Assembly (NCBI GenBank): GCA_958414155.1
Contig: CATYWI010000101.1
Location: 1-5,737 of the forward strand
Source: an uncultured Anaerotruncus sp.
Lineage (GTDB): Bacteria > Bacillota_A > Clostridia > Oscillospirales > CAG-272
Reading direction: 5' to 3'
DNA length: 5,737 nt
Shown here: positions 1 through 5,737 of the stretch, piece by piece
Layout: each line of letters begins with the position of its first letter
Numbering within the stretch: position 1 is the stretch's first letter
Position numbers and translations under genes: made by a program
Notes under the pieces: model-generated
Told to the model about the DNA's origin: nothing
What the model saw: the letters and a program-made list of their open reading frames with translations, nothing else
Databases searched by the model: none

Positions 1-1
1 G

Positions 2-355
2 CGGATATCAAGGCTGCGCCGCGGCATGCCCGTATGGCTTGCGGCACTGATACCGTCGGTGATATTCGGACTCATACACGGTCAGATCCTCTGGATAAGC
101 TACGCCCTGCTTCTGGGACTTTATCTCAGCATGGTCTGCATCCGCGCGGGATCGACTGCGGCAAGCGCTCTGCTTCACACCGCGTTCAACGCAACGAGCT
201 TCATCCTGCCGCTCCTCCCGATAGCCTACGACGCGCCGCGCACGGTGTTTTACCTGCTTGCGGCGGCATCCGGCATAATTTCGGCGGCGCTCACAGTGGT
301 ATTCATACTGCTGACGAAAAAGAAAAATGTCCCCCGGGCGGAGGTGTGCGCATGA
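2..355 (+). CDS. CPBP family intramembrane protease, C-terminal part (5' end outside window)
   Basis: The reading frame is open from the window's first codon, so the gene starts upstream; the ATG at 26 lies inside the domain and has no ribosome binding site. The fragment is highly hydrophobic, with about four membrane segments and a short basic tail (TKKKNVPRAE) on the cytoplasmic side. Two of the CPBP (Abi/CAAX-protease-like) motifs are visible: FxxxH as FGLIH (Phe codon 65-67, His 77-79) and HxxxN as HTAFN (His 176-178, Asn 188-190). The first motif, EExxxR, would lie just upstream. Known members are membrane-embedded metal-dependent endopeptidases, some acting in CAAX processing, bacteriocin self-immunity or signalling; the substrate here is unknown. 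The stop codon overlaps the ruvX start (ATGA), so the two genes were probably translationally coupled in one operon. Confidence 0.85.
   Translation, partial: RISRLRRGMPVWLAALIPSVIFGLIHGQILWISYALLLGLYLSMVCIRAGSTAASALLHTAFNATSFILPLLPIAYDAPRTVFYLLAAASGIISAALTVVFILLTKKKNVPRAEVCA
340..344 (+). promoter_or_regulatory. Ribosome binding site of ruvX
   Basis: GGAGG lies 7 nt before the ATG at 352, inside the last codons of the upstream CPBP gene. It fixes the ruvX start and supports coupled translation across the ATGA overlap. Confidence 0.8.
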
Positions 356-767
356 TAACGCCTGTAACAGAGCTTGCCGCCACGCGCGGACGGATACTCG
401 GAGTTGATTTCGGGGACCGCCGCACCGGACTTGCGATATCGGACGCGAGCCGCTTTCTTGCCGGCGGAATAGGCACGGTAAGCCCCGGCGGGATAGCCGC
501 AACGGTAAAAGCCGTTGCCGGAATAGCCGCCGAGCAGGGCGCGGCACCGAAGGCTCGCGCGCCGAGCGATGCCGCGAATTTGCGCTTATGCTGGCTGACG
601 AGGCGGGCATCCCGGTTGCCATGACGGACGAGAGACTTACGACAGTTGCCGCCTCGCGCTACCTGAACGAAACAGACACACGCGGCAAAAAAAGAAAGGG
701 CGTCATAGACACCCTCTCGGCGGAAATAATCCTGCAAAACACACTGGACAGACTAAGAAATCTGTAA
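352..767 (+). pseudogene. ruvX: RuvX/YqgF Holliday junction resolvase-like gene, disrupted by an internal deletion with frameshift
   Basis: RuvX (YqgF) is a small RNase H-fold nuclease linked to pre-16S rRNA maturation and Holliday junction resolution, usually about 135-150 residues. The start ATG at 352 overlaps the upstream stop and has GGAGG at 340-344, 7 nt away. The first frame gives a good N-terminus with RILGVDFGDRRTGLAIS (first catalytic Asp), then reaches AAEQGA near 543 and goes out of register, stopping at 622-624. From 543 the +2-shifted frame continues as GTEGSRAERCREFALML, then TDERLTT (catalytic Glu) and KGVIDTLSAEIIL (third acidic residue), ending with TAA at 765-767. The conserved central strand IVVGLPxNMD, which normally sits between these parts, is absent. 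About 12 codons are missing and the frame offset needs a loss of 3k+1 bases, so I infer about 37 nt. CGGC occurs at the junction and could have been the microhomology. Both halves look otherwise undamaged, so this is either a recent mutation or an assembly artefact. Identity is firm; the cause is not. Confidence 0.85.
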
Positions 768-779
768 GCAACTTATAAC

Positions 780-830
780 AGTCAAAGCACCATCCCGGCA
801 GCATTTAGCTGCCGGGATGGTGCTTTGACT
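780..830. terminator. Bidirectional terminator between convergent ruvX and oxidoreductase genes
   Basis: A perfect 23-bp inverted repeat: left arm 780-802, loop ATTTA 803-807, right arm 808-830. The core is GC-rich (CATCCCGGCAGC) and the arms end in AGTCAAAG/CTTTGACT. It lies 12 bases after the ruvX stop, and its last base is the first base of the oxidoreductase stop codon (830-832). On the + strand it is followed by TTATATTTT; on the minus strand by a poor U-tract. Position between convergent genes makes termination in both directions the likely role. Confidence 0.8.
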
Positions 831-1999
831 TATATTTTCGGAATTTTGATCTTTACTTCTCTGCCAGCCTCGGCGGAACGTGCGATACCGTCGATTATAG
901 CCTGGTTTATAAGTATCTGCGAGGTCGGTACGGGAGCCGCGCCGCGCGTGATGACGGCATCAAGGAATGAGCGCACCTTGCGCTCGACTCTGCCGAGTCC
1001 CTTAAGCTCCAGCGTGGGGATAACAGTCTCGACCTGCTCGCCCGACACCTCATGATATATGGTCATGGGACCGCCCACGGTACCGTTCCAGCACTCGGTG
1101 GAGGGTATGCGCAGTCCGCCCTTTGTGCCGAGCACTATGGTGTCGCCCGCGGTATTCATGTTCATCGCCCAGGAAATGCGAAAGTCGATGACAAGACCGG
1201 TCTCAAAGCGTATGAAGGCGGCGGCAAAATCGTCAACTCCGAATTTTGCGGCAAGCTCGCGGCGTGAGCCGTAATATGCGGGATCCTTACCGAAATACGC
1301 CGACTTGTAGCCGGAAACTGTCGTAGGCTTCGGGTATCCGAGCGCGTTCAGCATCATATCGAGCGAATAGCAGCCGATGTCGCCGAGCGCTCCGATGCCT
1401 GCCGTATCGTCGCGTATGAAGGTATCCTTGCCTCCGGCACAGGGAATGCCGTGTCTGCGTCCGCCGCCGGTCTGGATGTAATATATCTTTCCGAGCACGC
1501 CTGACTCGAATATCTTCTTTATCATCTGCATATTCGGGTCAAAGCGCGGCTGAAAGCCGATGGAAAGTATGCGCCCCGTCTCCTTTTCAACGCGGCAGAC
1601 CTCGACCGCCTCGTCAAGCGTTACGGTAAAGGGCTTTTCAAGCAGAACATCAAGCCCGTGGCGCATTGCATACATTGCCGGCTCCGCGTGCTGGCGGTTA
1701 TAGGTGCATATGGACACTGCATCAAGGTTCTCCTTGGCTATCATCTCGCGATAATCGGTATAATCGTGCGCTCCGGGTACCTCCCAGTCGTCAAAGAATT
1801 TTCTTGCCTTGCCGGGAATGATGTCGGCGCCTGCGGCGATCTCCACATCGTCAAAGAGCTTGTATGCCTTGACGTGCGAACGTGCGATACCGCCGGTGCC
1901 AATAAAGCCGATGCGCAGTTTGCGGTTTGCCTTTATATCGTTTGTTACCTCTGCCGTTTCCTTGAATTTGTCAAGGTCGGCGTCTTTAATAAGTTCCAT
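830..1999 (-). CDS. Gfo/Idh/MocA family NAD(P)-dependent oxidoreductase
   Basis: A 389-residue protein, typical length for this family of soluble dehydrogenases acting mostly on sugars, inositols, sugar acids and related polyols. The N-terminal Rossmann fold carries the dinucleotide-binding loop GFIGTGGIA (residues 31-39), an acidic/Asp-containing second-strand end (GAD, 57-59), and the family signature EKP at 121-123 whose Lys takes part in catalysis. The C-terminal alpha/beta domain contains GDIGCYSLD at 206-214; the position of the usual catalytic His in the D-x-G-x-H-x-x-D pattern is Tyr211, a variation common in subfamilies. A 28-residue extension precedes the Rossmann fold. The start is ATG 1999-1997, with AAAGGA at 2013-2008, 8 nt upstream; a longer in-frame start near 2041 lies within the promoter and is not credible. 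The gene stands alone between its own promoter and the shared terminator. Substrate cannot be told from the sequence. Confidence 0.9.
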   Translation of the reverse strand: MELIKDADLDKFKETAEVTNDIKANRKLRIGFIGTGGIARSHVKAYKLFDDVEIAAGADIIPGKARKFFDDWEVPGAHDYTDYREMIAKENLDAVSICTYNRQHAEPAMYAMRHGLDVLLEKPFTVTLDEAVEVCRVEKETGRILSIGFQPRFDPNMQMIKKIFESGVLGKIYYIQTGGGRRHGIPCAGGKDTFIRDDTAGIGALGDIGCYSLDMMLNALGYPKPTTVSGYKSAYFGKDPAYYGSRRELAAKFGVDDFAAAFIRFETGLVIDFRISWAMNMNTAGDTIVLGTKGGLRIPSTECWNGTVGGPMTIYHEVSGEQVETVIPTLELKGLGRVERKVRSFLDAVITRGAAPVPTSQILINQAIIDGIARSAEAGREVKIKIPKI

Positions 2000-2007
2000 G
2001 TGAGCAG

Positions 2008-2013
2008 TCCTTT
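2008..2013 (-). promoter_or_regulatory. Ribosome binding site of the oxidoreductase gene
   Basis: AAAGGA on the minus strand, 8 nt before the ATG at 1999. It selects this start over an in-frame non-ATG start further upstream that would overlap the -10 box. Confidence 0.8.
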
Positions 2014-2029
2014 CGTTTTTTCTGATTAT

Positions 2030-2058
2030 ATTATAAGACAAAAAAGCCGCGGAATCAA
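2030..2058 (-). promoter_or_regulatory. Sigma-A type promoter for the oxidoreductase gene
   Basis: On the minus strand, TTGATT (2058-2053), a 17-nt spacer and a perfect TATAAT (2035-2030). Transcription would start near 2023, leaving a leader of roughly 24 nt that contains the AAAGGA site. No clear operator palindrome is visible around it. Confidence 0.85.
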
Positions 2059-2084
2059 GTCATTTAATTTGAAAAAACGGACGA

Positions 2085-2125
2085 ATATTGCGGCGCGGAG
2101 TATTTTTTGTACACGCGCCGAATAT
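2085..2125 (+). promoter_or_regulatory. Leader hairpin upstream of the Ca2+ ATPase gene
   Basis: Two 12-base arms pair with one bulged G (2090): 2085-2089 ATATT with 2121-2125 AATAT, and 2091-2097 CGGCGCG with 2114-2120 CGCGCCG. An inner 3-bp GTA/TAC helix (2100-2102 with 2110-2112) encloses a T-rich loop. The GGAGG site of the ATPase starts 11 bases after the stem. Because the T-run lies in the loop rather than after the stem, it is not a standard terminator on either strand. Role unknown; it could shape translation or message stability. I could not find a convincing + strand promoter between 2000 and 2085. Confidence 0.5.
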
Positions 2126-2136
2126 ATTTTCACGAC

Positions 2137-2141
2137 GGAGG
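2137..2141 (+). promoter_or_regulatory. Ribosome binding site of the Ca2+ ATPase gene
   Basis: GGAGG lies 9 nt before the ATG at 2151 and fixes that start. The upstream in-frame TTG at 2088 falls inside the leader hairpin and is rejected. Confidence 0.85.
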
Positions 2142-2150
2142 ACTATTCAC

Positions 2151-4874
2151 ATGGCAAAAACAACGACCAAGCCGCGCGGGACAGGACGCGGCGTCACAGC
2201 CCCGCCGGGACCATCGCCCGGTCTGTCTGCCGCCGAGGTGGAACGCTCACGCGCAGAGCACGGCGACAACCGCCTCACCGAGCGGCGGCAGCGCGGTTTT
2301 TTTTCACGCTTTGCGGCAAATCTCGGCGATCCGGTCATAAAGGTACTGCTTTGCGCGCTGGCTGCAAATATCATATTTACATTCCGGCATACCGACTGGT
2401 TTGAGACCATCGGGATCGCCGTATCGGTGCTTACCGCAACGATAGTCTCGACCGTATCGGAATGGGGCGGAGAGGCGGCGTACCGCCGTCTCTCCGCTGA
2501 GGCGGGACGCGCCGTCTGCCGCGTCCGCCGCGCGGGACTCATAACCGAGATCCCCGCAGCCGATGTTGTGGTGGGCGACACCGTGCTGCTCGGCGCGGGC
2601 GAGTCGGTCCCTGCCGACGGATATATCACAGCGGGCAGTGTGACGGTCGATCAGTCGGCAATGACCGGTGAGAGCCGCGAGGTGGAAAAACGCTCCGCAA
2701 TGTATGCGGGCAGGCGCGGGAATATCCCGGCTCCCGATCCCTCGGAGCCGTCGTCGGCGCTGAGAGGCTGCCTTGTCCTTTCGGGTGAAGCGGAAATGAC
2801 CGTTACCGCCGTCGGCGATGCTACATATCTCGGCGGGATATCGGGCGAGGTACAGGAGGAAACGCGCGAAAGCCCGCTCAAGGTGCGGCTTTCGCACCTT
2901 GCGGCACAGATAAGCCGCCTCGGCTATGCCGCCGCCGCGATCGTTGCCGCGGCGTTCCTTTTCAACGCCTTTGTGCTTGACAGCGGATTTATCGGCAGCG
3001 TTATCCTTATGAAACTGCGCGACACGCATTACCTCTTCTCAAAGCTGATAGCCGCGCTCACACTCGGACTGACCGTTGTGGTGGTCGCGGTCCCCGAGGG
3101 ACTGCCCATGATGATAGCGGTGGTTCTGTCGGCAAATATACGCCGCATGGTAAAGGCGGGAGTGCTCGTGCGCAAGCCTGTGGGGATAGAAGCGGCGGGG
3201 AGCATGAATATCCTGTTTACCGACAAGACCGGAACGCTCACCGAAGGGCGTATGTCGGTAGGCACGATCATTACCGGGGACGGCGTAAGGACCGACGGTG
3301 CGGCGGCGCTTGCACGTGCGGGCGGAGTGCTCTGGCGGAGATATTGCGAATCCGCCTGTCTCAACACAGCGTCGGTACCCGGCATGAACGAAGCGGGCGC
3401 TTCGTGTCCCGTGGGAGGCAACGCCGCCGACCGCGCGCTTTTGCGTTCGGTAATGGATGCGGGCGGGAATGTCGGCACACTGCCGCGCGTCAGCGCGCGC
3501 TGTCCGTTTGACAGTGCAAAAAAGTACTCCGCCTGCACCACCTGCGACGGTGAGACCTACGTAAAGGGAGCGCCGGAGATACTTTTGCCGCGGGTGAGCG
3601 ATTATATCGCCCGCGACGGCAGTGTGCGTCCGTTCGGCGGCGGTCGCGCCTTTGGCGCGGCGCTCTCGGAGGCACGGCGCGGCGGCGGAAGAGTTCTGCT
3701 TATAACCGTGGGCGGCGGCAGGATGAACGGTGACATACCGGACAGCCTGACACTTATCGCCGCCGTCATCCTTAACGACCGCCTGCGGCGCGAAGCGCCG
3801 GCGGCGGTAGGCGAGCTGCGCGGCGCGGGCATTCATGTAGTTATGATAACGGGAGACAGCGCCGAGACCGCCGGGGCGATAGCGCGCGAGAGCGGCATCC
3901 TCGGCGGCGGTGTTGATATGGTGCTTGAATCCTCCGAGCTGGCAAGACTGACCGACGGCGGGCTTGCCGAGCTTTTGCCGCGTATAGGCGTTATCGCACG
4001 CGCGCTGCCGTCCGACAAGAGCCGTCTTGTGCGCGTGGCACAGGACGCGGGGCTTGTTGTGGGCATGACCGGCGACGGCATAAACGATGCCCCGGCGCTG
4101 AAGCGCGCCGACATCGGCTTTGCCATGGGAAGCGGCACTCAGGTAGCCAAGGACGCCGGCGATATAGTGATACTTGACGATAACCTTGCCTCGGTCGCAC
4201 ACGCGGTGCTTTACGGGCGGAATATCTTCAAAAGCATACGCAAATTCATTACCCTGCAGCTCACAATGAACTTCTGCGCCGTCGGCGTGTCTATGATAGG
4301 TCCTTTTCTCGGCATCGACGCGCCCGTTACCGTTGTTCAGATGCTGTGGATAAACATAATAATGGACACACTCGGCGGACTTGCATTTGCGGGCGAGCCT
4401 GCACTGCCATCATGCATGAAGGAAAAGCCGAAGCGCCGCAACGAGCCGATACTGAACCGTTATATGATAAACCAGATAGTATTTCTCGGCGTTTTTACAG
4501 TCGCGCTGTCGCTCGGATTCCTCAAACTGCCGTTTTTTACACAGCATTTCCGCTCCGCGCCGGACGGGATATATCTGCTGACCGCTTTTTTTGCCTTTTT
4601 TATATTTGCGGGCGTATTCAATTGCTTCAACGCGCGCACTGACCGACTTCGCCTGCTGGCGGGGATAAGGAAAAATCCCGCATTCATCACGATCATGAGC
4701 GCCGTGCTGACGATACAGATAGGCTTTGTTTATCTCGGCGGGACGGTCCTGCGCACCGTACCGCTCAAAATAACCGAGCTTTTGTGGGCTATGGCGTTTT
4801 CACTGCTTGTTTTTCCCGCCGAATTCCTGCGCAAGCTGTTGTGGCGTCTCGGCGGCAGGCGCGGCGGCTTTTGA
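2151..4874 (+). CDS. Calcium-translocating P-type ATPase, PMCA-type (P2B)
   Basis: A 907-residue integral membrane pump that couples ATP hydrolysis to cation (most likely Ca2+) export. All hallmarks are present: A-domain TGES (172-175), M4 VAVPEGLP (312-319), phosphorylation motif DKTGTLT with Asp358, nucleotide-binding KGAPE (472-476), TGD (567-569) and the hinge GDGINDAP (641-648). Ten membrane segments can be traced: two before the A domain (about 60-76, 86-104), two around 257-326, and six from about 695 to 895. By analogy to SERCA, site II ligands are kept (Glu316 in M4, Asn735 and Asp739 in M6), whereas the M5 Glu of site I is Ala710; one Ca2+ site is the pattern of plasma-membrane-type pumps. 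There is no calmodulin-binding tail, as usual in bacteria. The N-domain motif normally near GNPTExALL reads GNAADRALL (423-431), an oddity. The gene is a single unit, divergent from the oxidoreductase. Mn2+ or another cation remains possible as substrate. Confidence 0.93.
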   Translation: MAKTTTKPRGTGRGVTAPPGPSPGLSAAEVERSRAEHGDNRLTERRQRGFFSRFAANLGDPVIKVLLCALAANIIFTFRHTDWFETIGIAVSVLTATIVSTVSEWGGEAAYRRLSAEAGRAVCRVRRAGLITEIPAADVVVGDTVLLGAGESVPADGYITAGSVTVDQSAMTGESREVEKRSAMYAGRRGNIPAPDPSEPSSALRGCLVLSGEAEMTVTAVGDATYLGGISGEVQEETRESPLKVRLSHLAAQISRLGYAAAAIVAAAFLFNAFVLDSGFIGSVILMKLRDTHYLFSKLIAALTLGLTVVVVAVPEGLPMMIAVVLSANIRRMVKAGVLVRKPVGIEAAGSMNILFTDKTGTLTEGRMSVGTIITGDGVRTDGAAALARAGGVLWRRYCESACLNTASVPGMNEAGASCPVGGNAADRALLRSVMDAGGNVGTLPRVSARCPFDSAKKYSACTTCDGETYVKGAPEILLPRVSDYIARDGSVRPFGGGRAFGAALSEARRGGGRVLLITVGGGRMNGDIPDSLTLIAAVILNDRLRREAPAAVGELRGAGIHVVMITGDSAETAGAIARESGILGGGVDMVLESSELARLTDGGLAELLPRIGVIARALPSDKSRLVRVAQDAGLVVGMTGDGINDAPALKRADIGFAMGSGTQVAKDAGDIVILDDNLASVAHAVLYGRNIFKSIRKFITLQLTMNFCAVGVSMIGPFLGIDAPVTVVQMLWINIIMDTLGGLAFAGEPALPSCMKEKPKRRNEPILNRYMINQIVFLGVFTVALSLGFLKLPFFTQHFRSAPDGIYLLTAFFAFFIFAGVFNCFNARTDRLRLLAGIRKNPAFITIMSAVLTIQIGFVYLGGTVLRTVPLKITELLWAMAFSLLVFPAEFLRKLLWRLGGRRGGF

Positions 4875-4884
4875 CCGCCGCGCC
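4858..4884 (+). terminator. GC-rich hairpin at the end of the ATPase gene, possible terminator
   Basis: A perfect 10-bp stem, GGCGCGGCGG (4858-4867) with CCGCCGCGCC (4875-4884), and a 7-nt loop that contains the stop codon TGA (4872-4874). No T-run follows, so intrinsic termination is uncertain; it may instead protect the 3' end or act with Rho. Confidence 0.45.
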
Positions 4885-4928
4885 GTCACCGGCACGGAAC
4901 AGAGCCTTTCCGCATTATAAAAAAAGTA

Positions 4929-4957
4929 TTGACTAATTGCCGCCGAAGGTGTATAAT
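4929..4957 (+). promoter_or_regulatory. Sigma-A type promoter of the tRNA-Arg gene
   Basis: TTGACT (4929-4934), a 17-nt spacer and a perfect TATAAT (4952-4957). Transcription would begin near 4964, about 20 bases before the mature tRNA 5' end. The near-consensus boxes fit strong expression of a stable RNA. Confidence 0.9.
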
Positions 4958-4982
4958 ATAAAGGATGAATATCAAATGATAT

Positions 4983-5059
4983 CTACCCGTGGCTCAGCTG
5001 GATAGCGCGCAAGACTCCGACTCTTGAGGTCGCAGGTTCGAATCCTGTCGGGTAGGCCA
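4983..5059 (+). tRNA. tRNA-Arg (anticodon CCG)
   Basis: A full cloverleaf can be drawn: acceptor CTACCCG (4983-4989) with CGGGTAG (5049-5055), D-arm 4992-5008 with GG in the loop, anticodon stem CAAGA (5010-5014) with TCTTG (5022-5026), loop CTCCGAC with anticodon CCG at 5017-5019, five-base variable loop, T-arm GCAGG/CCTGT around TTCGAAT (5037-5043), discriminator G 5056 and an encoded CCA (5057-5059). It reads the Arg codon CGG, which is useful in a GC-rich genome. The D-stem has one non-pair, U12 with C23 (4994 and 5006), where A23 is normal. It is transcribed alone from the promoter just upstream. Confidence 0.93.
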
Positions 5060-5061
5060 TC

Positions 5062-5112
5062 AAGACACACGCAAAAGGAGCGTATAAAACTCCGATGCGT
5101 GTGTCTTTTTCT
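5062..5112 (+). terminator. Intrinsic terminator of the tRNA-Arg gene
   Basis: A 12-bp perfect stem, AAGACACACGCA (5062-5073) with TGCGTGTGTCTT (5096-5107), followed by a T-run (5106-5110) and CT. The 22-nt loop can form a small inner GGAG/CTCC helix. It starts 3 bases after the CCA end. Confidence 0.88.
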
Positions 5113-5123
5113 ATGCAAAACAG

Positions 5124-5160
5124 GGGTAAATTACCGTTTTTGCGGTAATTTACCCTTTTT
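5124..5160 (+). terminator. Second intrinsic terminator downstream of the tRNA
   Basis: A 13-bp perfect stem, GGGTAAATTACCG (5124-5136) with CGGTAATTTACCC (5143-5155), a TTTTTG loop and a five-T run at 5156-5160. It lies 17 nt after the end of the first terminator's stem and probably serves as a back-up. On the minus strand the stem is followed by CTGTTTTGC, a weaker stop. Confidence 0.8.
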
Positions 5161-5290
5161 GTCGTTTCTTCGCTCATCGCCGTAGGGATTTGTTCTTCTC
5201 TCGCTTTGGGAAATCGCAAACCGCTAACGATTGTACAAAAAGGATTTTTGCACGATAAGGAGCGTATGATTTCTTCTGTCTTAATCAACG
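5161..5290. other. Non-coding, AT-rich stretch between the tRNA terminators and the TldD-like gene
   Basis: No gene is supported here. An imperfect AT-rich hairpin is present at 5231-5255 (TTGTACAAAAA, loop GGA, TTTTTGCACGA; one mismatch and one G-U). The 11-mer AAGGAGCGTAT at 5257-5267 also occurs at 5075-5085 in the loop of the first terminator. A possible 44-codon reading frame from ATG 5266 to the TAA at 5398-5400 has its AAGGAG only 3 nt from the start, a biased Phe/Ser/Leu composition and a minus-strand terminator within it, so I do not call it a gene. Confidence 0.5.
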
Positions 5291-5329
5291 AAAAAATGAC
5301 CGACCGCACTCTTACGAACGCAGTCGGTC
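5291..5329 (-). terminator. Intrinsic terminator of the minus-strand TldD-like gene
   Basis: Reading the minus strand, GACCGACTGC (5329-5320) pairs with GCGGTCGGTC (5307-5298) over 9 of 10 positions around a 12-nt loop, and is followed directly by ATTTTTTCG, a six-T run at 5296-5291. It lies about 90 bases beyond the stop codon of the gene at 5419, leaving an AT-rich 3' untranslated stretch. Confidence 0.75.
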
Positions 5330-5418
5330 GTTTGACCTTTATTTCTCTGTACTCTCTTTTTCCGATCGAAGCAGACCGGTTTTACTTTTTCGCTTTTTAA
5401 GCTGACCATACCGGAGAA

Positions 5419-5737
5419 TCACATATTCACGTCCATGACGACTGCGCACAGCATACTGTCCGGGGACGGGTCGCCTCTGACGGCGCCGATGTAGTCATTG
5501 CCGAGGAAGTCGCTGAAATCACCTCCGATATTCAGCTCCGGAAGTCGTCCGACCAATCTGCCGTTTTCCATCAGATAAGACATCTGTACTGGAGAGGCAA
5601 AATGACCGCCGGGTGTGATATCGCCGCCTGAAGTCATGACGATATAGATCGCTTTGCCCGGTACAAGTGCGCTGAGTGCCGGTGCGGTCGGCTCTGCATA
5701 AAAACGATTGAAGCCAAGGGTCGGCACACCGTCATAA
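5419..5737 (-). CDS. TldD/PmbA family metalloprotease-like protein, C-terminal part (5' end outside window)
   Basis: The last 105 codons of a minus-strand gene that enters from the right edge; stop TGA at 5421-5419. The frame stays open to the edge (YDGVPTLGFNRFYAEP...), so the GTG at 5727 is an internal Val codon, not a start. The segment SGGDITPGGHFASPVQ, followed by YLMENGRLVGRLPE and a glycine/aspartate-rich stretch (IGGDFSDFLGNDYIG), resembles the C-terminal beta-rich domain of TldD/PmbA (TldE) proteins. In known members, TldD and TldE form a zinc-dependent protease that degrades unfolded peptides and matures microcin B17; the zinc-binding HExxxH motif lies further upstream and cannot be checked here. 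Family assignment rests on recognition of a short part, so it is moderate. Its terminator is at 5329-5291. Confidence 0.65.
   Translation of the reverse strand, partial: YDGVPTLGFNRFYAEPTAPALSALVPGKAIYIVMTSGGDITPGGHFASPVQMSYLMENGRLVGRLPELNIGGDFSDFLGNDYIGAVRGDPSPDSMLCAVVMDVNM

Noticed and set aside
2000..2041. Upstream extension of the oxidoreductase by 14 residues
   Set aside because: It would start inside the -10 region of the promoter; ATG 1999 has a proper AAAGGA site.
2085..2125. yybP-ykoY-type Mn2+ riboswitch before the ATPase
   Set aside because: A GGAGTA string occurs, but the multi-helix architecture of that riboswitch is missing and the leader is too short.
2088..2150. Upstream TTG start extending the ATPase by 21 residues
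   Set aside because: It lies inside the leader hairpin with no ribosome binding site, while ATG 2151 has GGAGG at a good distance.
3039..4202. Long minus-strand open frame (387 codons) opposite the ATPase gene
   Set aside because: It is a shadow of the GC-rich, codon-biased ATPase gene: low-complexity, no recognisable domain, and the + strand product has every P-type ATPase motif.
5040..5059. tRNA-Arg 3' end as an integrase attachment site
   Set aside because: No repeat of the tRNA 3' end and no integrase or phage gene is present in the window.
4983..5309. A 108-codon minus-strand reading frame ending in AYPTGFEPATSRVGV...
   Set aside because: Its C-terminal part is the antisense translation of the tRNA-Arg gene, a well-known spurious protein pattern (AntiFam-type), and the rest runs through two terminators.
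5206..5400. A 64-codon + strand frame, or 44 codons from ATG 5266, in the gap after the tRNA
   Set aside because: The AAGGAG is too close to the ATG (3 nt), the composition is biased, and the frame covers a minus-strand terminator; no family is recognisable.

Overview
The window looks like ordinary chromosome from a GC-rich, low-G+C-phylum-type bacterium, most likely a clostridial (Oscillospirales-like) Firmicute. The grounds are strong GGAGG-type ribosome binding sites, near-consensus sigma-A promoters with 17-nt spacers, a tRNA with an encoded CCA, frequent ATA codons inside GC-rich genes, and the family mix. The taxonomy is inference. I found no phage, IS, CRISPR or defence genes.

Layout from left to right: (1) the 3' end of a CPBP-family membrane protease gene (+), overlapping by 4 nt with ruvX (+). 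The ruvX reading frame is broken by what looks like an internal deletion of about 37 nt that removes the conserved IVVGLPxNMD strand and shifts the frame. (2) A 23-bp perfect inverted repeat that ends this transcript and the convergent gene. (3) A single-gene unit on the minus strand encoding a Gfo/Idh/MocA-family oxidoreductase, with its own promoter. (4) A divergent + strand gene for a full-length PMCA-type (P2B) calcium-transporting P-type ATPase, with a stable hairpin in its leader. (5) A tRNA-Arg(CCG) gene with an excellent promoter and two consecutive intrinsic terminators. (6) About 360 bases without a protein gene, AT-richer and full of hairpins, including a minus-strand terminator. 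(7) The 3' end of a minus-strand gene resembling the C-terminal domain of TldD/PmbA metalloproteases, running off the right edge.

The genes do not form an obvious pathway. They are separate transcription units: a housekeeping pair (CPBP-ruvX), a sugar-type dehydrogenase, a cation exporter, a tRNA and a peptidase-like gene. The most noteworthy points are the damaged ruvX, the leader hairpin before the Ca2+ ATPase, the atypical nucleotide-binding motif in that ATPase, and the D-stem mismatch in the tRNA. I see no convincing undescribed multi-gene system here.
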